Assembly (NCBI RefSeq): GCF_022539665.2
Contig: NC_081338.1
Coordinates: 372,001 to 436,000 of the forward strand
Length of the DNA stretch: 64,000 nt
DNA from: Daphnia carinata
Lineage: Eukaryota > Arthropoda > Branchiopoda > Diplostraca > Daphniidae
Direction: 5' to 3'
Part shown: one piece after another, positions 49,088-60,574 of the stretch
How positions within the stretch are numbered: the stretch's first letter is position 1
Layout of the letters: each line of letters begins with the position of its first letter
Made by a program: the position numbers and the translations under genes
Notes under the pieces: model-generated
Databases searched by the model: none
What the model was told of the DNA's origin: nothing
Seen by the model: only the letters and a program-made list of their open reading frames with translations

Positions 49088-50080
49088 TTACTGGGTCAAG
49101 TTTGCGATCTCGGATTCTATGGGTTCGTTTTGAGGGGATGGGTAACTATCCACTAGACGTACGCGGGCGGCCGACTTTCTAGTGAGAGCAGATGGCTTGA
49201 GGAATGGTTTACTTAACGGGGTATCAGTTGTGGAGCATGAGCGTAACATTAGAGCTTCGCGAAATGATATATTTTGAGAATGCGCTAGGTTTAGGATGCG
49301 TGCTTTTTCCCGATAGGTGGGGCAATTCTTGTCGTCTGCCTGGTGATATTTTCTTCCACAGTTGCGGCATAGAGTTGGGGCTGAGCATATCAGGACAGAC
49401 GCGTGAGGTTTGGCACAATTTTTGCAGTGCGGTTTCTGGCGGCAGTTTCGGGCAGAGTGTCCTAAGAGCCAGCAAAGGTTGCAGAATACTGGGAGTTGTC
49501 GGAGCTCATGAGTGATGAAAGATTGATTGGCTATCAGAACCTTTGCTGGAGGTGGGCAGTTGAAGGTAAGAATAATGGTTTCAGTAGCGATGAGAGTGTC
49601 GCCAACTTTCTTATTTAGTCTTAGAGCCTTGACCGCTACGTACGAAGCTAACTCTGCCACTATTTCCTCTTCTGAGTCGTCTACTGATACGCCGAAGATA
49701 ATTTTCCTCGGCTTCATTTCACGTCTTGTACGGGGTACCTGGATGTAAAAGGATCCAAATTTTTTTAAGTCTAGAAGTGAATTCCTTGTCGTCTCATCCG
49801 TGGGGGACAACTAATAGATCTCCACTTGCGGTGACACAATGCCAAGCTTTCGGGAATAGGCAGCTAGGGCAGACATCATTGACTTGCGATCTTTGATGGA
49901 TAGTTGTTTGAAACACTTGTAGTCGGATGAAGGTATGATGACAGGTAATAGAGAAGGAGATGGCCGGTGGTCTGTGGAAAGGTGGCTGTCGATGGTTGAA
50001 GAAGAGAGATTTCTCGGACGCTTCAGTGGGGAGGGTTCGAACGGTGGACTTATATCCATATCTAGCGCGTCTGAGTTCAT
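49088..50080 (-). pseudogene. LINE ORF1, zinc-knuckle nucleocapsid-like protein
   Basis: 330-codon ORF1 beginning MNSDALDMDISPPFEPSPLK, with one in-frame TAG at 49811-49813 splitting it. The second part ends in three Cys/His clusters (CNLCWLLGHSARNC, CKNCAKPHASVLIC, CRNCGRKYHQADDKNC) that would bind the element RNA. The single stop suggests this ORF died recently relative to RT. Confidence 0.85.
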
Positions 50081-50130
50081 GACAAAGATAGTCTTTTTCC
50101 GGCGCGAATTTTCAGAGAGTTACTTCTAAG

Positions 50131-50720
50131 GTATGTGACGGTTCGAACGAGACTCCACAAATAACTTAAACGATTCATAAAATAGTAGGCGTTTGAACTT
50201 GCAACATTCGTCTGCTTTCATTACAAGGTTGCCAAATAAATCAATTAATAGTCAAAAACAGTATTCTGCGCGCGGGCAAATAGTGTTTTAATGTTATTAA
50301 ATATACGTGTCTTCAATTATCTTTATATAATAATTTTCGTATTTATCAGTGTATAAAGGGGTACTTTTTGGCCCCTCCCCCCGGAACTCTCATGGAGGCA
50401 GGGAGAAACTAGTAAAAAATGGGAATAAGGACATCGGTACAGGGGGGATGATGCTAGGACTGGAAACACTAGTAAGAAAATGTAAATTGCTAAAAACCAA
50501 ATGCTGTGAAAACAAAATTACCTTTATACTATATGAGGTGTATAAAGCAATAGATGGAGCATATAATCCATGAAGAGAATTGCAAATAATAATTGAAACA
50601 AAAAATTTATGATGGAATGAAGAGACGTGCAATTGATAATGCTGTTTGGAGTGCAGAAACCTACATAGGCCGTTGGATTCTTCTTCTTCAACAGCGAACC
50701 AAGAGAATTCTTACGATAAA
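50131..50720. other. Intergenic DNA
   Basis: No supported gene. The frames at 50349-50573 and on the other strand are not recognisable. Confidence 0.4.
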
Positions 50721-50914
50721 GAAATGGGCCCTTCATGCTGGAGAAATAGGACCTTGATGAAGGAGAAATAGCAATCTCATGATGGATAAGTAGGACCCAT
50801 AAAAAATAATTGGAAATATGTTAAAAATTCTCCGAGTACTATTTCTCCAAATCCTATTTTGAGGTCCTAAATCTCAAGGTCCTATTTCTCCATGCCCTAT
50901 TTCTCTGGCAATCC
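50721..50914. repeat. Fold-back minisatellite array, locus 4
   Basis: Forward units (GGAGAAATAGGACC at about 50,740 and a degenerate repeat at 50,761) are followed after a short A/T spacer by inverted units (CTATTTCTCC and GGTCCTATTTCTCC) to about 50,906. The unit is almost identical to that at 39.5 kb. Confidence 0.85.
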
Positions 50915-52917
50915 ACGAAGTCTACTCGAAATTAGGAAAGTAACCGTAAATGTTGGTTCAATTGGAAAAGCTGATGGCTCAGCCATTATAAATGTGAAAA
51001 TACCACAGTTATATGTGGCATTAAAACTGTAAATAATAAAGTCAATGAGATTGTAAAATTTAGAAAGAAAGTGAATTTAAAATTGATTACAGGAAATTGC
51101 AGCACCAGGAATGGATGAGCCTGCAAAAGGTTTTATTATCTCTAACGTGACACTATGTCCACTATACTCGTCAAAGATCAAATAAGGTCTTCCTGGAGAA
51201 GCAGCTCGATCAGCCACTCAGTTTATAGCTGAGTTAGTGGCTAATAATATAATCCTAGATCTGCACAACTTGTGCATATAGAGTTCTAAAAAGGCTTGAG
51301 TTCTTCATTGTGACCTAGTCTGCATTAATCTGGATCTGTCATAGCAATGATAACTGCATTGAAGAATGGTGATTTTAACTGCTCTCTTTATAACTGTTTT
51401 TAATTTTGTAAAAATAATTATTATGCTTTAAAAGTTATGCTTCCTATTGTCACTTATGATGAAGAATTGGACAAGTTAATTTTGCTGACTCAAACCAGAA
51501 AGGCCGCTTGAGGGCATTAAAGAGTCCGTCACTTCAACATTATCCCTGTTTGAAAAGTATTTACATTGATGTGCATATGGAAACCCAAACAAACAATAGT
51601 ATAATTCCATTTTATTTTAATTGGAAGCATATAATAATTAGTGGCATATCTTAATAGTGGCATACAATTAGCGATCCAACTGCTGAGGAAGAACATTAGC
51701 TACAGGCTTAACGTCCATCACCGTGGAAGGTACGCTTGTAACACACATGGTTCATAAGAATACAAAAAAATTGAAAGAGAACTTCTTGTATTTTAGTGTT
51801 TAACCCCCTTATATTAGGTTTAACGCCATTCTCTTTCTCAATTTGCTTTTTAATTACGCTCTGTGTCATGTAGTAACGCAAGCCAGTAGCGTGTTACTTT
51901 GTTTTTCTAGGCGAGTATCGTTTACTTGTAGAATTAAGTTCTTGCACTCAAATAAAACCAAAAAATTAGAAACATTTAAAATGTATAAAATGAACGATTG
52001 CCTTAGATTGCCTCACGTGAAATTAAATCGTCGTGAAAGAGCAATAACAGTATTCACGGCCACATCCTGCATTTCCACGATATGTCCAGATTCGTTTCTC
52101 GTTACGTAGAGATGAACCGGTGAGCTTTGTGTAACCATCGAACTCGGTTTATTAATCTAAATGATTATCTGAAAAATTATACTTTATCGCACACACACCT
52201 GCAATGCAACGACGAGGTGTTTTCCATTAAGATGCGTGGAACTGCAAATTTGCACCAGGAAAAAGAAGCTGCACAATCCGATCGCCTTCATCGTGTTTAC
52301 AGCTCAGAAAGATAATCCTTTTATTGGAGTTTATTTTGAATTGTGCCATGTCTGCTGAGGAATAATTAGATGTCAGTCACCAGAAAACAGTGGTCCGTTT
52401 TTGTCATGAGATGGACATCTTATCTTCGGCGAAACGTGCTGCGAAACCTTGGAAACGTTTGGCAAAACAAACTTTGTATAAAACGTAAAGAACAGTTCAG
52501 AGATTAATGAAACATTTAAAATGTTAGAGTTTTTTTCTTGCCTCTGGTTGGCATTTGATTAAAAAATGCCGATACAAAAATCATACCCTGTTGAATGTGT
52601 GAGGCAACGAGGCGTGGTCCGGGCGTATCCTGTTACGATATATGCTTGAAACTTTGTGACCGGAGCAACTAAAAAATACATGGAAAGAACACTAATCCAA
52701 CGTCGAGAACGATATCAAATTCTCTTTTTTTTTAATTTATTCAGTAAAAGTTGAAGAAAACTTTCGAGTGAACGAAAACGACGGGATTATAACAGTCAAT
52801 TTTAAATGGATTTGCGGGAAAAAAGGTAAAGAACCGTAATTGAGCGAAGGCCTTTTAAGAGCTCCTTTTTTCTATGATAATGAAGGAAGAGTCAGCCAGC
52901 CAACTCGATTCAAATGT
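50915..52917. other. Intergenic DNA
   Basis: No gene, RNA or clear repeat is supported over 2 kb. Frames of 60-90 codons (51843-52109, 52127-52315) show no recognisable features. Confidence 0.4.
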
Positions 52918-53470
52918 TTAGCGGCCATACTGTTGCAGCCGAGTTTGTGGAGGATAAACTTGCTGTTGTGGAGCCTGTTGAGGTTTGGGAGGATACGACG
53001 GCTGTTGTGGAGTCTGTGGTGCATAAACTAGAGCAGGAGCTGGAGCCGAATAGGCCTGTGTTTGGTAAGATGAAGTTGGAATTTGGTAAAAAGGAGCTGA
53101 GGCTCCGTACGTCTGTTGGGGAGGTCCGTAGCTGAACTTTGGAGTCTTGCCTGTCTTTAGAGCAGCGTATCCGGCCATTGGGTCTCTGAGCTTTATGGGC
53201 TTTAGGGCCCTTTGGGGCACCATAACCACCCTTGGGTTTCTTTGCTTTAGAGGCTCCATGAGAATGTTTAGGGGCTTCATGAGATTGAACTGTTGGAAAT
53301 AAGAAGTAGCTGGTGGACTGTATTGAGGAGCAAGGGGATTGTATTGAGTAGCACGAAGACTATACTGAAGAGCTCGAGAATGGTAGGATTGAGGGGCTGC
53401 AGGAGCTGGAGGATTATAGGATTGTGGGGCTGGTTGAAATTGATGAGACTGAGAAGGAAGCGATTAACCC
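52918..53470 (-). pseudogene. Pro/Gln/Tyr/Ala-rich structural-protein relic
   Basis: The minus strand reads through about 180 codons rich in Pro, Gln, Tyr and Ala, with QFQPAPQSYNPPAPAAPQSY near the start, PKFSYGPPQQTYGASAPFYQ in the middle and PQQPSYPPKPQQAPQQQVYP near the end. This resembles arthropod cuticle or silk-like proteins. Between about 53,170 and 53,290 the more natural peptide (KAKKPKGGYGAPKGPKAHKA) is in another frame, so two compensating indels have occurred. No signal peptide or start is visible. A decayed exon is more likely than a working gene. Confidence 0.5.
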
Positions 53471-53708
53471 TTTCACTTTACCTTATTTAAGTACTCGACC
53501 CCGCCCCAATGCTTTCCGGAAAGTAAAAAAGAATTATGCTCGCTTTTAGCCGATGAATATTTGGGATATTGTCCTATTCATATACACGGCGACAAGATCG
53601 GTCTGGGTCTGAGCAGCTTCTGAAGATCATTTGCGTTCTTATTTTAGGCTGAACAACACTACCGGAAAAGTAGAATATCCCTTTTACTTTAACTTATTTA
53701 AGTACTCG
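53468..53708. repeat. Pair of 30-bp direct repeats
   Basis: CCCTTTCACTTTACCTTATT... at 53468-53497 recurs at 53679-53708 with two mismatches, 211 bp apart. Both end in TTTAAGTACTCG. No element between them is recognisable. Confidence 0.6.
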
Positions 53709-54769
53709 TAATATAAATTTTAATTTGTGTTGATAGGGAAATGCCAAGATCTGATGTTATGATCGTCACACACCATAACAAGTCCCGTCATGTGCCCCCA
53801 TCTAGTGTCCCTATTTCCCCTCTCTCGATAGATGGCAGACGAAAGGTAGGCGACAGGTTCGTCTGCTCGCAGTCATACGAGCAGTCTGTTCTCTCGCCGT
53901 CTACCGAGTGGTCTAAAGAAGGGGCTCAGCAATACAGCTGGCTTCCCTTTGCGAACCCTAAGTTAACTATGCTGTATTTAATGTATCTTGGCAAATATAC
54001 TTGTCCGTACATCAATCGGAGTATTTTCACCTTCATCTCCCCATCTATTCGTCACCAACGTTACTTGCTTCTCAAATTCTTGGCCCGTCGTCGGCAACAT
54101 CCGCAACACTGAGTTATCTTGTCGGTACTTGGAATCGTTGGTGTGTTCAGTTCTTGAACGTCAAGGTTACGTCGAAGGTTTCCGCTGGCTAGCTCAATAC
54201 ATTACCTGAAAATATAAACGTTCGAATCGGGGAGACAATAAACACATCTTTCGTACCCTCTCCTCTTCCAATCTTTTATTATTAAACCAAAAGAAAAAAA
54301 AACCAACACGAATCCTATTCGTTCCCCCTTGCACTCGCCTCCTTTTTTCCGATTTCCAACAGATAACGAGATAAACTAAGCAAAATTAATATATCGGCTC
54401 TTCAGTTTCTGACCCTTAATGCAATTTCTGTCGATAATTTCAATATATTTTTTTAGTCGTTTGCCGTCATGTGTGATTACTCTTTGTATATTTTGGTCCC
54501 GTGGTTTGTTAGCAACTAATTCTGAATTTTGCATGTTATTTTTTTGCTCATTCGAGAACCTTTAGTTAGCAAAATACATCTTGGTTGAGTTTTTAGCTAA
54601 ATTTGTTCAGTTTAGTGAAGTCAAATGCTGAATATAGAAGCGAGTGGTATCTTTCTATGCCTTCGGTTTGAAAACTCCCAATTTATTGACTTCAGACTTT
54701 GATCCTCACCACGAGGACTGCTTTTTACTTAATTGAACGAATGTTATCATTAAGATAACCGCCTTTTTG
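53709..54769. other. Unassigned interval
   Basis: Long overlapping open frames at 53741-54112 and 53988-54209 have no recognisable content. TGTTATG at about 53,753 and CATAACA at 53,773 could mark an LTR start, but no matching end was found. Confidence 0.3.
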
Positions 54770-57432
54770 CTCGCACTATGTTCCCGATCGTATCCTTAAT
54801 ATTGGCGAAACACTCCTCCTCACGTTCCCGACTCATTTTTAGTTTTCCCTTCACTGATACTGCGGATGGAGGCGGATACTCGGCAATTTCATTCACGTTA
54901 ACGTACAAGTTCACTGGAGACGTATTCACGATACAAAGTCAGATCAACTGACTGTCGTCTGCTAATAGGGTAGGCTAAATGTTTCCAGTGTTACGTAGGG
55001 CTAAACAGAAAGCGACTTTACTTTGACTTTTGCCCTTTGCCCTATATTTGAACTCAAATATATGTGGCGCCCATCTTCGTGAGTCCTCCACTAAGGTTTA
55101 ACTGGAGATCTTCTACGTTGTTTACTCTGGGGGTTTGACATTACATGGTTACACTTATTACCTTTACAATCTGAATTTACGATTTGAGCCTTTTAATTGT
55201 AGCTCAAGTACAACATATACATACAACATTTACATGTTTACAATATTGAATTTAAACGTTTACGGTACTGAAGATCCCATTTCCTCGTCTTTTGCATAAA
55301 CGCATTTATCCTTGGCTGTAACCGTAACACATAGTTTGGTTACCTGGCGAATACATGGTCGCGGGTGGTTACTAGGGCTGGGAATAACTTCGAGCAATTT
55401 GCCCAACGGCCACTGTCCACGTAAAGTGTTTGGCTCGATTACAAGCACCATGTCTCCCACGGTAACGTTAGGTCTATTTTCTTGCCATTTTCTTCTTTTG
55501 GTCAGGTGGGGAACGCATTCACGTAGTCATCTATTCCAGAAATCGTGGAGGATGGCTTGACTTTGTAAGAACTGTTAGTAGTATCATTCACATTTTCCAC
55601 GTCGGACAGCAAGACGCAGGTACGGCCGAGCTCCACCGTATAGGAAGTGATTTTGCGTTAGAGGGTCCGGGTCTTCTGGATCCATACTTAGGTGTGTCAA
55701 CGGCTGGGCATATAAAAGAGCGGCCACTTCAGCGACGACGGTTCGTAACACGTGGTCGGTGACGGGGCAATTACCTATTCTGATCTTCATAGCCCATTAT
55801 CAAGACTCCCAACCCTCCCCAACCCCCTCCCCCTAAAATGAGGTCCGTGGGGTAGAGAAAAATGCCATTCCATTTGTTGGCAGGCCATTACCATCTGTAG
55901 TTTTTCGTGTCGAGTGACAAGTTCTTCTAGCCCTCTCGAAGCTCTTGCTCGGCGGCAACGAAATTGGTTCCATTATCGCTGTACACAACCTTCGGCTTAC
56001 CTCGCAAGCTGATAAAGCGAGAGAAGCAGAGGAGAAACTCTTCCATGCTGAGTCCTTCGGCTATCTCCAGGTGGACAGCTCGTGTCGTCAGACACGTGAA
56101 GAGACTCATGCAGCGTTTTCCATGTCGTCTACCTCTTCCACCAACTCGAACTGTTAAGGGCCCAAAGTCGATCCCCGTGTACGTGAAACGTAGATAGACG
56201 AGGTGTTAAACGGTGTACTGGTAGGGACGCCATCAATGGAGGGGTAGACTTCGACGGCGTATGCTTGCAAGGCCAGCATTTATTGATGACCGGATTTCAC
56301 CACTTTGCGTCCAGAAAGTCTCTAATAATGCGAACGTATATGGGTAATCAATCTTTCGGTCTTTACATGGAGATGTCTAGTGTGGTAATCCCAGATTATC
56401 CTTCGTGTTAAAAGCTGAGGCACTGACAGGTATGGGGTGTTTAGTCGCATAGTTTATTGGCCCATAAAGCATACGTCCACCTACTCGCAACTGACCGACA
56501 TCGTCTAAAAATGGCTTGAAGATGGGGTGCTTGAATTTGAGTGGCAATTCCAGATTCTTGCGTAAGTCGTAGATTTCTTCGGCAAAGATCAATTCTTGAG
56601 CACGTTTGATGCATATTACCAGCGACGTTAACATTTCTTCTGTCGTTAGCTCTCCGATCGTGGGTCTTTCGCAACGTTATTATTCCCGAGCGTTTTTAGT
56701 AAATCTTTGGCTCCAAGCTATAGGACTCGCTGAAGCTTCAACAGACTAGAAAAACGGGTCACACATCGGTCGATTACGCGATATTCATCTTTCATTTCGA
56801 TAGCCAAACACGCATCCCGTCCTTAATCTCTTGCTGGCTCCATAATCTCTTCCCAAGTGTACCATTCTGATGGTCCAGATTCAGGAACGGAGGTCCTTTG
56901 TGAAAGTTGACCAACTCGTTAACGTCCTTTGGATCGATGCCCCGCCTGCAGAGGTCTGCATGATTTGACTCCCCAGCAACATGACACCGTTGTCAACGAC
57001 CCATGTTCCGGAGTATTTTACCGATGCGGTTGTTGACTTAACGCTGCTATCACCGTCCTCGATGACGATGTCCACTTCGTTAAACTGAAACCGCCTAATT
57101 GAAGAAGGGCTTTCTTTCGGCAGGACCGTTTGACTGCCTCGTCTTCGGAATCGAAAGAGTCGAGGTAGTTGTCATCGTAAAAATTCCGTCGAACACGGTC
57201 GACTACTTCTGGAAACTGATCACGATGGTCATCGGCTGTCCTGTTGAGGGCGAATATGCAGGTCGTCGGAGATGATACCGCTCCAATTACGTGACCGGTC
57301 ACGTGGTACGTCAACAGGTCTGAACCACTGCCAGGCGTCCAATAAACAAATCTGAATGCTGTGTGGTCTTCTTCGGGAACTTTCACCTAGTTAAACATTT
57401 TCTCCATGTCCGTTTCGACTGGTATTAGGTGT
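54770..57432 (-). mobile_element. BEL/Pao retrotransposon copy A, decayed and interrupted
   Basis: Minus-strand remnant. From its 5' side: RT fragment (VETDMEKMFN, a stop, then VKVPEEDHTAFRF and RNFYDDNYLDSFDSEDEAVK), then, after loss of the RT C-terminus and most of RNase H, a linker (DLCRRGIDPKDVNELVNFHK), the region before integrase (KRAQELIFAEEIYDLRKNLE), integrase pieces (TTRAVHLEIAEGLSMEEFLL, YSDNGTNFVAAEQEL, QPLTHLSMDPEDPDPLTQNH) and the start of a downstream ORF at 54,905-54,770. It is cut off at about 54.77 kb. Its RT gene is interrupted at 57,433 by copy B, so the 5' part would lie beyond the window. Confidence 0.88.
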
Positions 57433-57700
57433 TGCTGACTCTCGTGCAAAAGTAGCAACAGAGAAAGAAATGAGGATGAGTGATGATGAGATGGATGGAT
57501 GAATCAGGGATGAAAAGAAAAACGCTGTATTTTCAGGGCTTGGGGAAAAACAAAAGGAAAACGCTTGATTTAACAATGGGGAACTGAGACTGCGACGCAA
57601 TACTTTACTGTCTGGGTCAGACACAAACGAGACAAAGAGACAACTTGTTCTAGACTACTGTCTGGGTCGGAATTTTTACGAATACTAACTTTATACCGGA
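57433..57700 (-). repeat. 3' LTR of BEL copy B (distal boundary undefined)
   Basis: Repeats the sequence at 63749-64000. The low-coordinate edge ends in CA on the element strand at 57433. A TATA-like CCGGTATAAAG lies near 57,690 on the element strand. The LTR continues above 57,700, but its start cannot be fixed because the other copy leaves the window. Confidence 0.8.
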
Positions 57701-58115
57701 GTGGACTGTGCCTAGAAAACGACCTCCATCCCCCAAAACAAAGACAAAGAAACTGAGTTTTCACACACAATAAATGCGTAGGCCCGTGCCCCCTACAGCC
57801 CTGCCCGCGAGGGCAGCACCGTAGGTGACAGCGGGACCCACTGTGACAACAAGTGAATAAACAAAGGACGAACTTCAAACGTTTTACAAACCACAAACAA
57901 AGCGCGTGTGAGGTTTTCTTCCAGCAGCTTAAAATTTGACGAAATGAAGGCCATCCTTAGTGAGTGGGCAGGTTGTTGTACGCTTTCTTCGGTGCACACA
58001 AGATCTGATGGTGATCTTGTGTATTGCACAGCGTACAACGTCGGGGATGGGTACAGTCAGCAATTTTTGTGTGCCCGGCGACGGCGGTTGGAACAAAGCA
58101 ACCAAAACACCGTCG

Positions 58116-58607
58116 CTAGGCAAAGAGAAGTTCGAGTCTATCCTGGTTTGTGAGGACCATAAACTCCTCACACTCGGTGATCATCTTTCTGCAGGGGGTC
58201 GGTCCCAACACGTGCGACTTCAAAACACATATGATGTTGGGTGTATGGAGCGGGGGGACGAACGTTGGACGGCTGGGAGTGGCGACCGGCGTGGGTGTCG
58301 GAGTATCGGGTTCCGTCCCCCGAACTTTACGTAAAAGAGACCCGATGTACTTGCTCATCAGGGTCTCGCGCTCGGCTAGGAATTGAACGTGGACGTTGAC
58401 TAGATCTTCGGAATATTTTGCGATTTCCTTGTCGATGTCTAGGATGGCCCACTGGTAAGAATACACTTTATCCACGAATTCTTTTTTGGCACTTAACAAG
58501 TTATCCACTGTGTCTTTAAGGTTGGCCGCACACTCCTCCTCCCTATCCCGACTTACTTTAAGTTTTTCTTTTACTGATGCTGCGGATGGCAATGGATTCT
58601 CGGCCAT
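58116..58607 (-). CDS. Third ORF of the BEL element, coiled-coil protein
   Basis: 163-codon frame downstream of integrase, where an env gene sits in some BEL elements. It starts MAENPLPSAASVKEKLKVSR, is rich in Glu/Lys/Asp with heptad-like spacing over the first 95 residues, then becomes Pro/Thr-rich. It has no signal peptide or membrane segment, so it is not a typical envelope protein. Copy A holds a diverged counterpart at 54,770-54,905 (PPPSAVSVKGKLKMSREREE), where substitutions are mostly conservative. The composition recalls the coiled N-terminus of the element's own gag. Confidence 0.55.
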   Translation of the reverse strand: MAENPLPSAASVKEKLKVSRDREEECAANLKDTVDNLLSAKKEFVDKVYSYQWAILDIDKEIAKYSEDLVNVHVQFLAERETLMSKYIGSLLRKVRGTEPDTPTPTPVATPSRPTFVPPLHTPNIICVLKSHVLGPTPCRKMITECEEFMVLTNQDRLELLFA

Positions 58608-58971
58608 ATTTCATATTGCACGTAGGAGTTCACAGGATCACGTTTCCCTTAGACGAAGTTCGGTCGACTGAATGCTGTCTGCTAGCATGTTAGGCTAAAC
58701 AGTTTCCAGTTTTTTTTTGTACTAAACAGCAAACGACCTGACTTTTGCCCTTTGCCCTATATTTGAACTTGAATATAGGTGGCGTTAAGCTTAGTGACTT
58801 CACCAGAGTTTGAGTTGCGATTTTCCTACGTTGTTTACAGTTGAGTGCTGACATTGTGAATTTACTTGTTTGGTTTAATTTACATTAAAAATTTGTGAGT
58901 TTTGAGGGGAGCTATTAATCATAGCTCCATTATAAACAGTATTTACATTTTACAATACTGAAATTGAACGT

Positions 58972-59988
58972 TTACACTGTGGAAGATTCCTTTTTTTCTT
59001 CTTTTGCGTAAACTTCTTGTACCTTTGCCGCAACCATGATACATAATTTGGCCACCGGCCGAATACATTGTTTTGGATTGTTGCTGAGCTTCACCTTTAC
59101 TACTCGGACGACATTATCCATGGCGCTGGGAATGACCTCAAGCACTTTTCCCATCGGCCACTGCCCACGCAAGTTATTTGGTTCGATTACCAGCACTAAA
59201 TCTCCCACGGTGACGTTAGGTCTGTTTTCTTGCCATTTTCTCCTTTCTGTTAGGTGTGGAACGTATTTACGTAGCCATCTGTTCCAAAAGTGCTGAAGGA
59301 TGGCTTGACTTTGCTGAAACTGCTTGTTGGTAACGTTCATGTCTTCCACGTCGGCCAATTGTAGGGGCAAGTATGGCCGAGCTCCACCGTATAGAAAGTG
59401 GTTTGGCGTTAACGGATCCGGGTCTTCTGGGTCCACACTAAGATTTGTTAACGGCTGGGCGTTTAACAAAGCTGCCACTTCAGCGATTACGGTTCGTAGT
59501 ACTTGGTCCGTTACTAGGCAATTACCGATGCTGGTTTTCATTGCTCTTTTGCAGGACTGTACGATTCTTTCCCAAACACCACCAAAGTGGGGTCCGTGGG
59601 GTGGAGAAATATGCCACTCAATTTGTTGGCAAGCCATTAACGTCTGAAGTTCTTCGTGTTTAGCAACAAGTTCTTCTAGGGCTTGTCGTAACTCTTGCTC
59701 AGCGGCGACAAAGTTTGTCCCATTGTCGCTGTAAACGACCTTGGGTTTTCCACGTAGGCTAACAAAACGGGAGAAGCAGAGTAAGAACTCCTTCATACTG
59801 AGCCCGTTGGCCACTTCCAGGTGAACTGCTCGTGTGGTGAAGCACGTGAATAGGCTGACCCAACGTTTTTCATGTCTTCGTCCCCGTCCACCAACTCGTA
59901 CAGTCAAGGGTCCAAAATAGTCGATCCCTGTGTACGTGAACGCAGGCAGATGGGGTGTTAAACTATGAACTGGTAGTGAAGCCATCAA
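58972..59988 (-). CDS. BEL integrase
   Basis: 338-codon open frame covering the retroviral-type integrase core and C-terminus. Catalytic triad: D23 (TYTGIDYFGPL), D88 (VVYSDNGTNF) and E140 (FGGVWERIV). Followed by PEDPDPLTPNHFLYGGARPY and a C-terminal domain (NVTVGDLVLVIEPNNLRGQW) typical of BEL/Pao. The frame is uninterrupted, so the enzyme could in principle still be made, although the N-terminal HHCC zinc finger lies upstream in a shifted frame. Confidence 0.92.
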   Translation of the reverse strand: MMASLPVHSLTPHLPAFTYTGIDYFGPLTVRVGGRGRRHEKRWVSLFTCFTTRAVHLEVANGLSMKEFLLCFSRFVSLRGKPKVVYSDNGTNFVAAEQELRQALEELVAKHEELQTLMACQQIEWHISPPHGPHFGGVWERIVQSCKRAMKTSIGNCLVTDQVLRTVIAEVAALLNAQPLTNLSVDPEDPDPLTPNHFLYGGARPYLPLQLADVEDMNVTNKQFQQSQAILQHFWNRWLRKYVPHLTERRKWQENRPNVTVGDLVLVIEPNNLRGQWPMGKVLEVIPSAMDNVVRVVKVKLSNNPKQCIRPVAKLCIMVAAKVQEVYAKEEKKESSTV

Positions 59989-60047
59989 CGGAGGACTAGG
60001 TTTCGCCGAAGTCCGTTTGCAAGGCCAGCAGTTGTTGATGACAGATT

Positions 60048-60574
60048 TTACAACTTTGCGTCCAGAAAGTATCCAAAAGCGTGAACGTAGGTCTGTAATC
60101 TTTCTGTCTTGACGTGCATGTGTCTAACGTGGTGATCCCAAATTATCATTTTTGTTAAAGGTTGAGATGCTGGTAGAAATATGGGGTGCTTAGCTGCATA
60201 GTTGATCGGCGCTTGAAGTATACATCCGCCAATTCGCATCTGTCCGACTTCATCCAAGAAGGGATGGAAGGTGCGAAGTTTTGATCTGAGTGTGGTAGTT
60301 CCAGATTCTTGCGAAGGGCGTAGCATTCTTCAGCAAAGGCCAACTCCTGTGCACGTACGATGCATTTTGTCAGTGACGTTACCATTTCTTCAACCGTTAG
60401 CTCTCCGACCATGGGTTTTTCATCACGTAGTTTTGCTCTAGCGTTGTTGGCAAATCTTTTACTCCAGGCCAGCACTCGTTGAAGTTTCAACAGACTGGAA
60501 AAACGTGCGACGCATCGGTCGATGACATGGTTCTCATCTTCCGTCCTGACAGATTTACTTCGTCGGCTTTCCAC
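60048..60574 (-). pseudogene. BEL pol segment between RNase H and integrase
   Basis: Contains VIDRCVARFSSLLKLQRVLA and CIVRAQELAFAEECYALRKN, the conserved BEL segment after RNase H, then DEVGQMRIGGCI and the HHCC zinc-binding start (HHVRHMHVKTERLQTYV...). At least two frameshifts separate these parts. Confidence 0.8.

Larger units (their letters stand above)
44968..50130 (-). mobile_element. I-type LINE retrotransposon, inactive
   Basis: Minus-strand, about 5.1 kb. The order is ORF1 with three zinc knuckles, apurinic-type endonuclease, reverse transcriptase, RNase H and a C-terminal Cys/His segment. A short A-run on the minus strand at about 44,968-44,979 marks the 3' end. ORF1 plus RNase H puts it with the I-like group rather than most Jockey elements. 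Stops in ORF1 and RT, frameshifts and a probable small insertion in the endonuclease show that it is dead. Confidence 0.88.

Noticed and set aside
53753-54260. LTR beginning TGTTATG
   Set aside because: The nearby CATAACA is only about 20 bp away and no matching LTR end, primer site or pol sequence was found.
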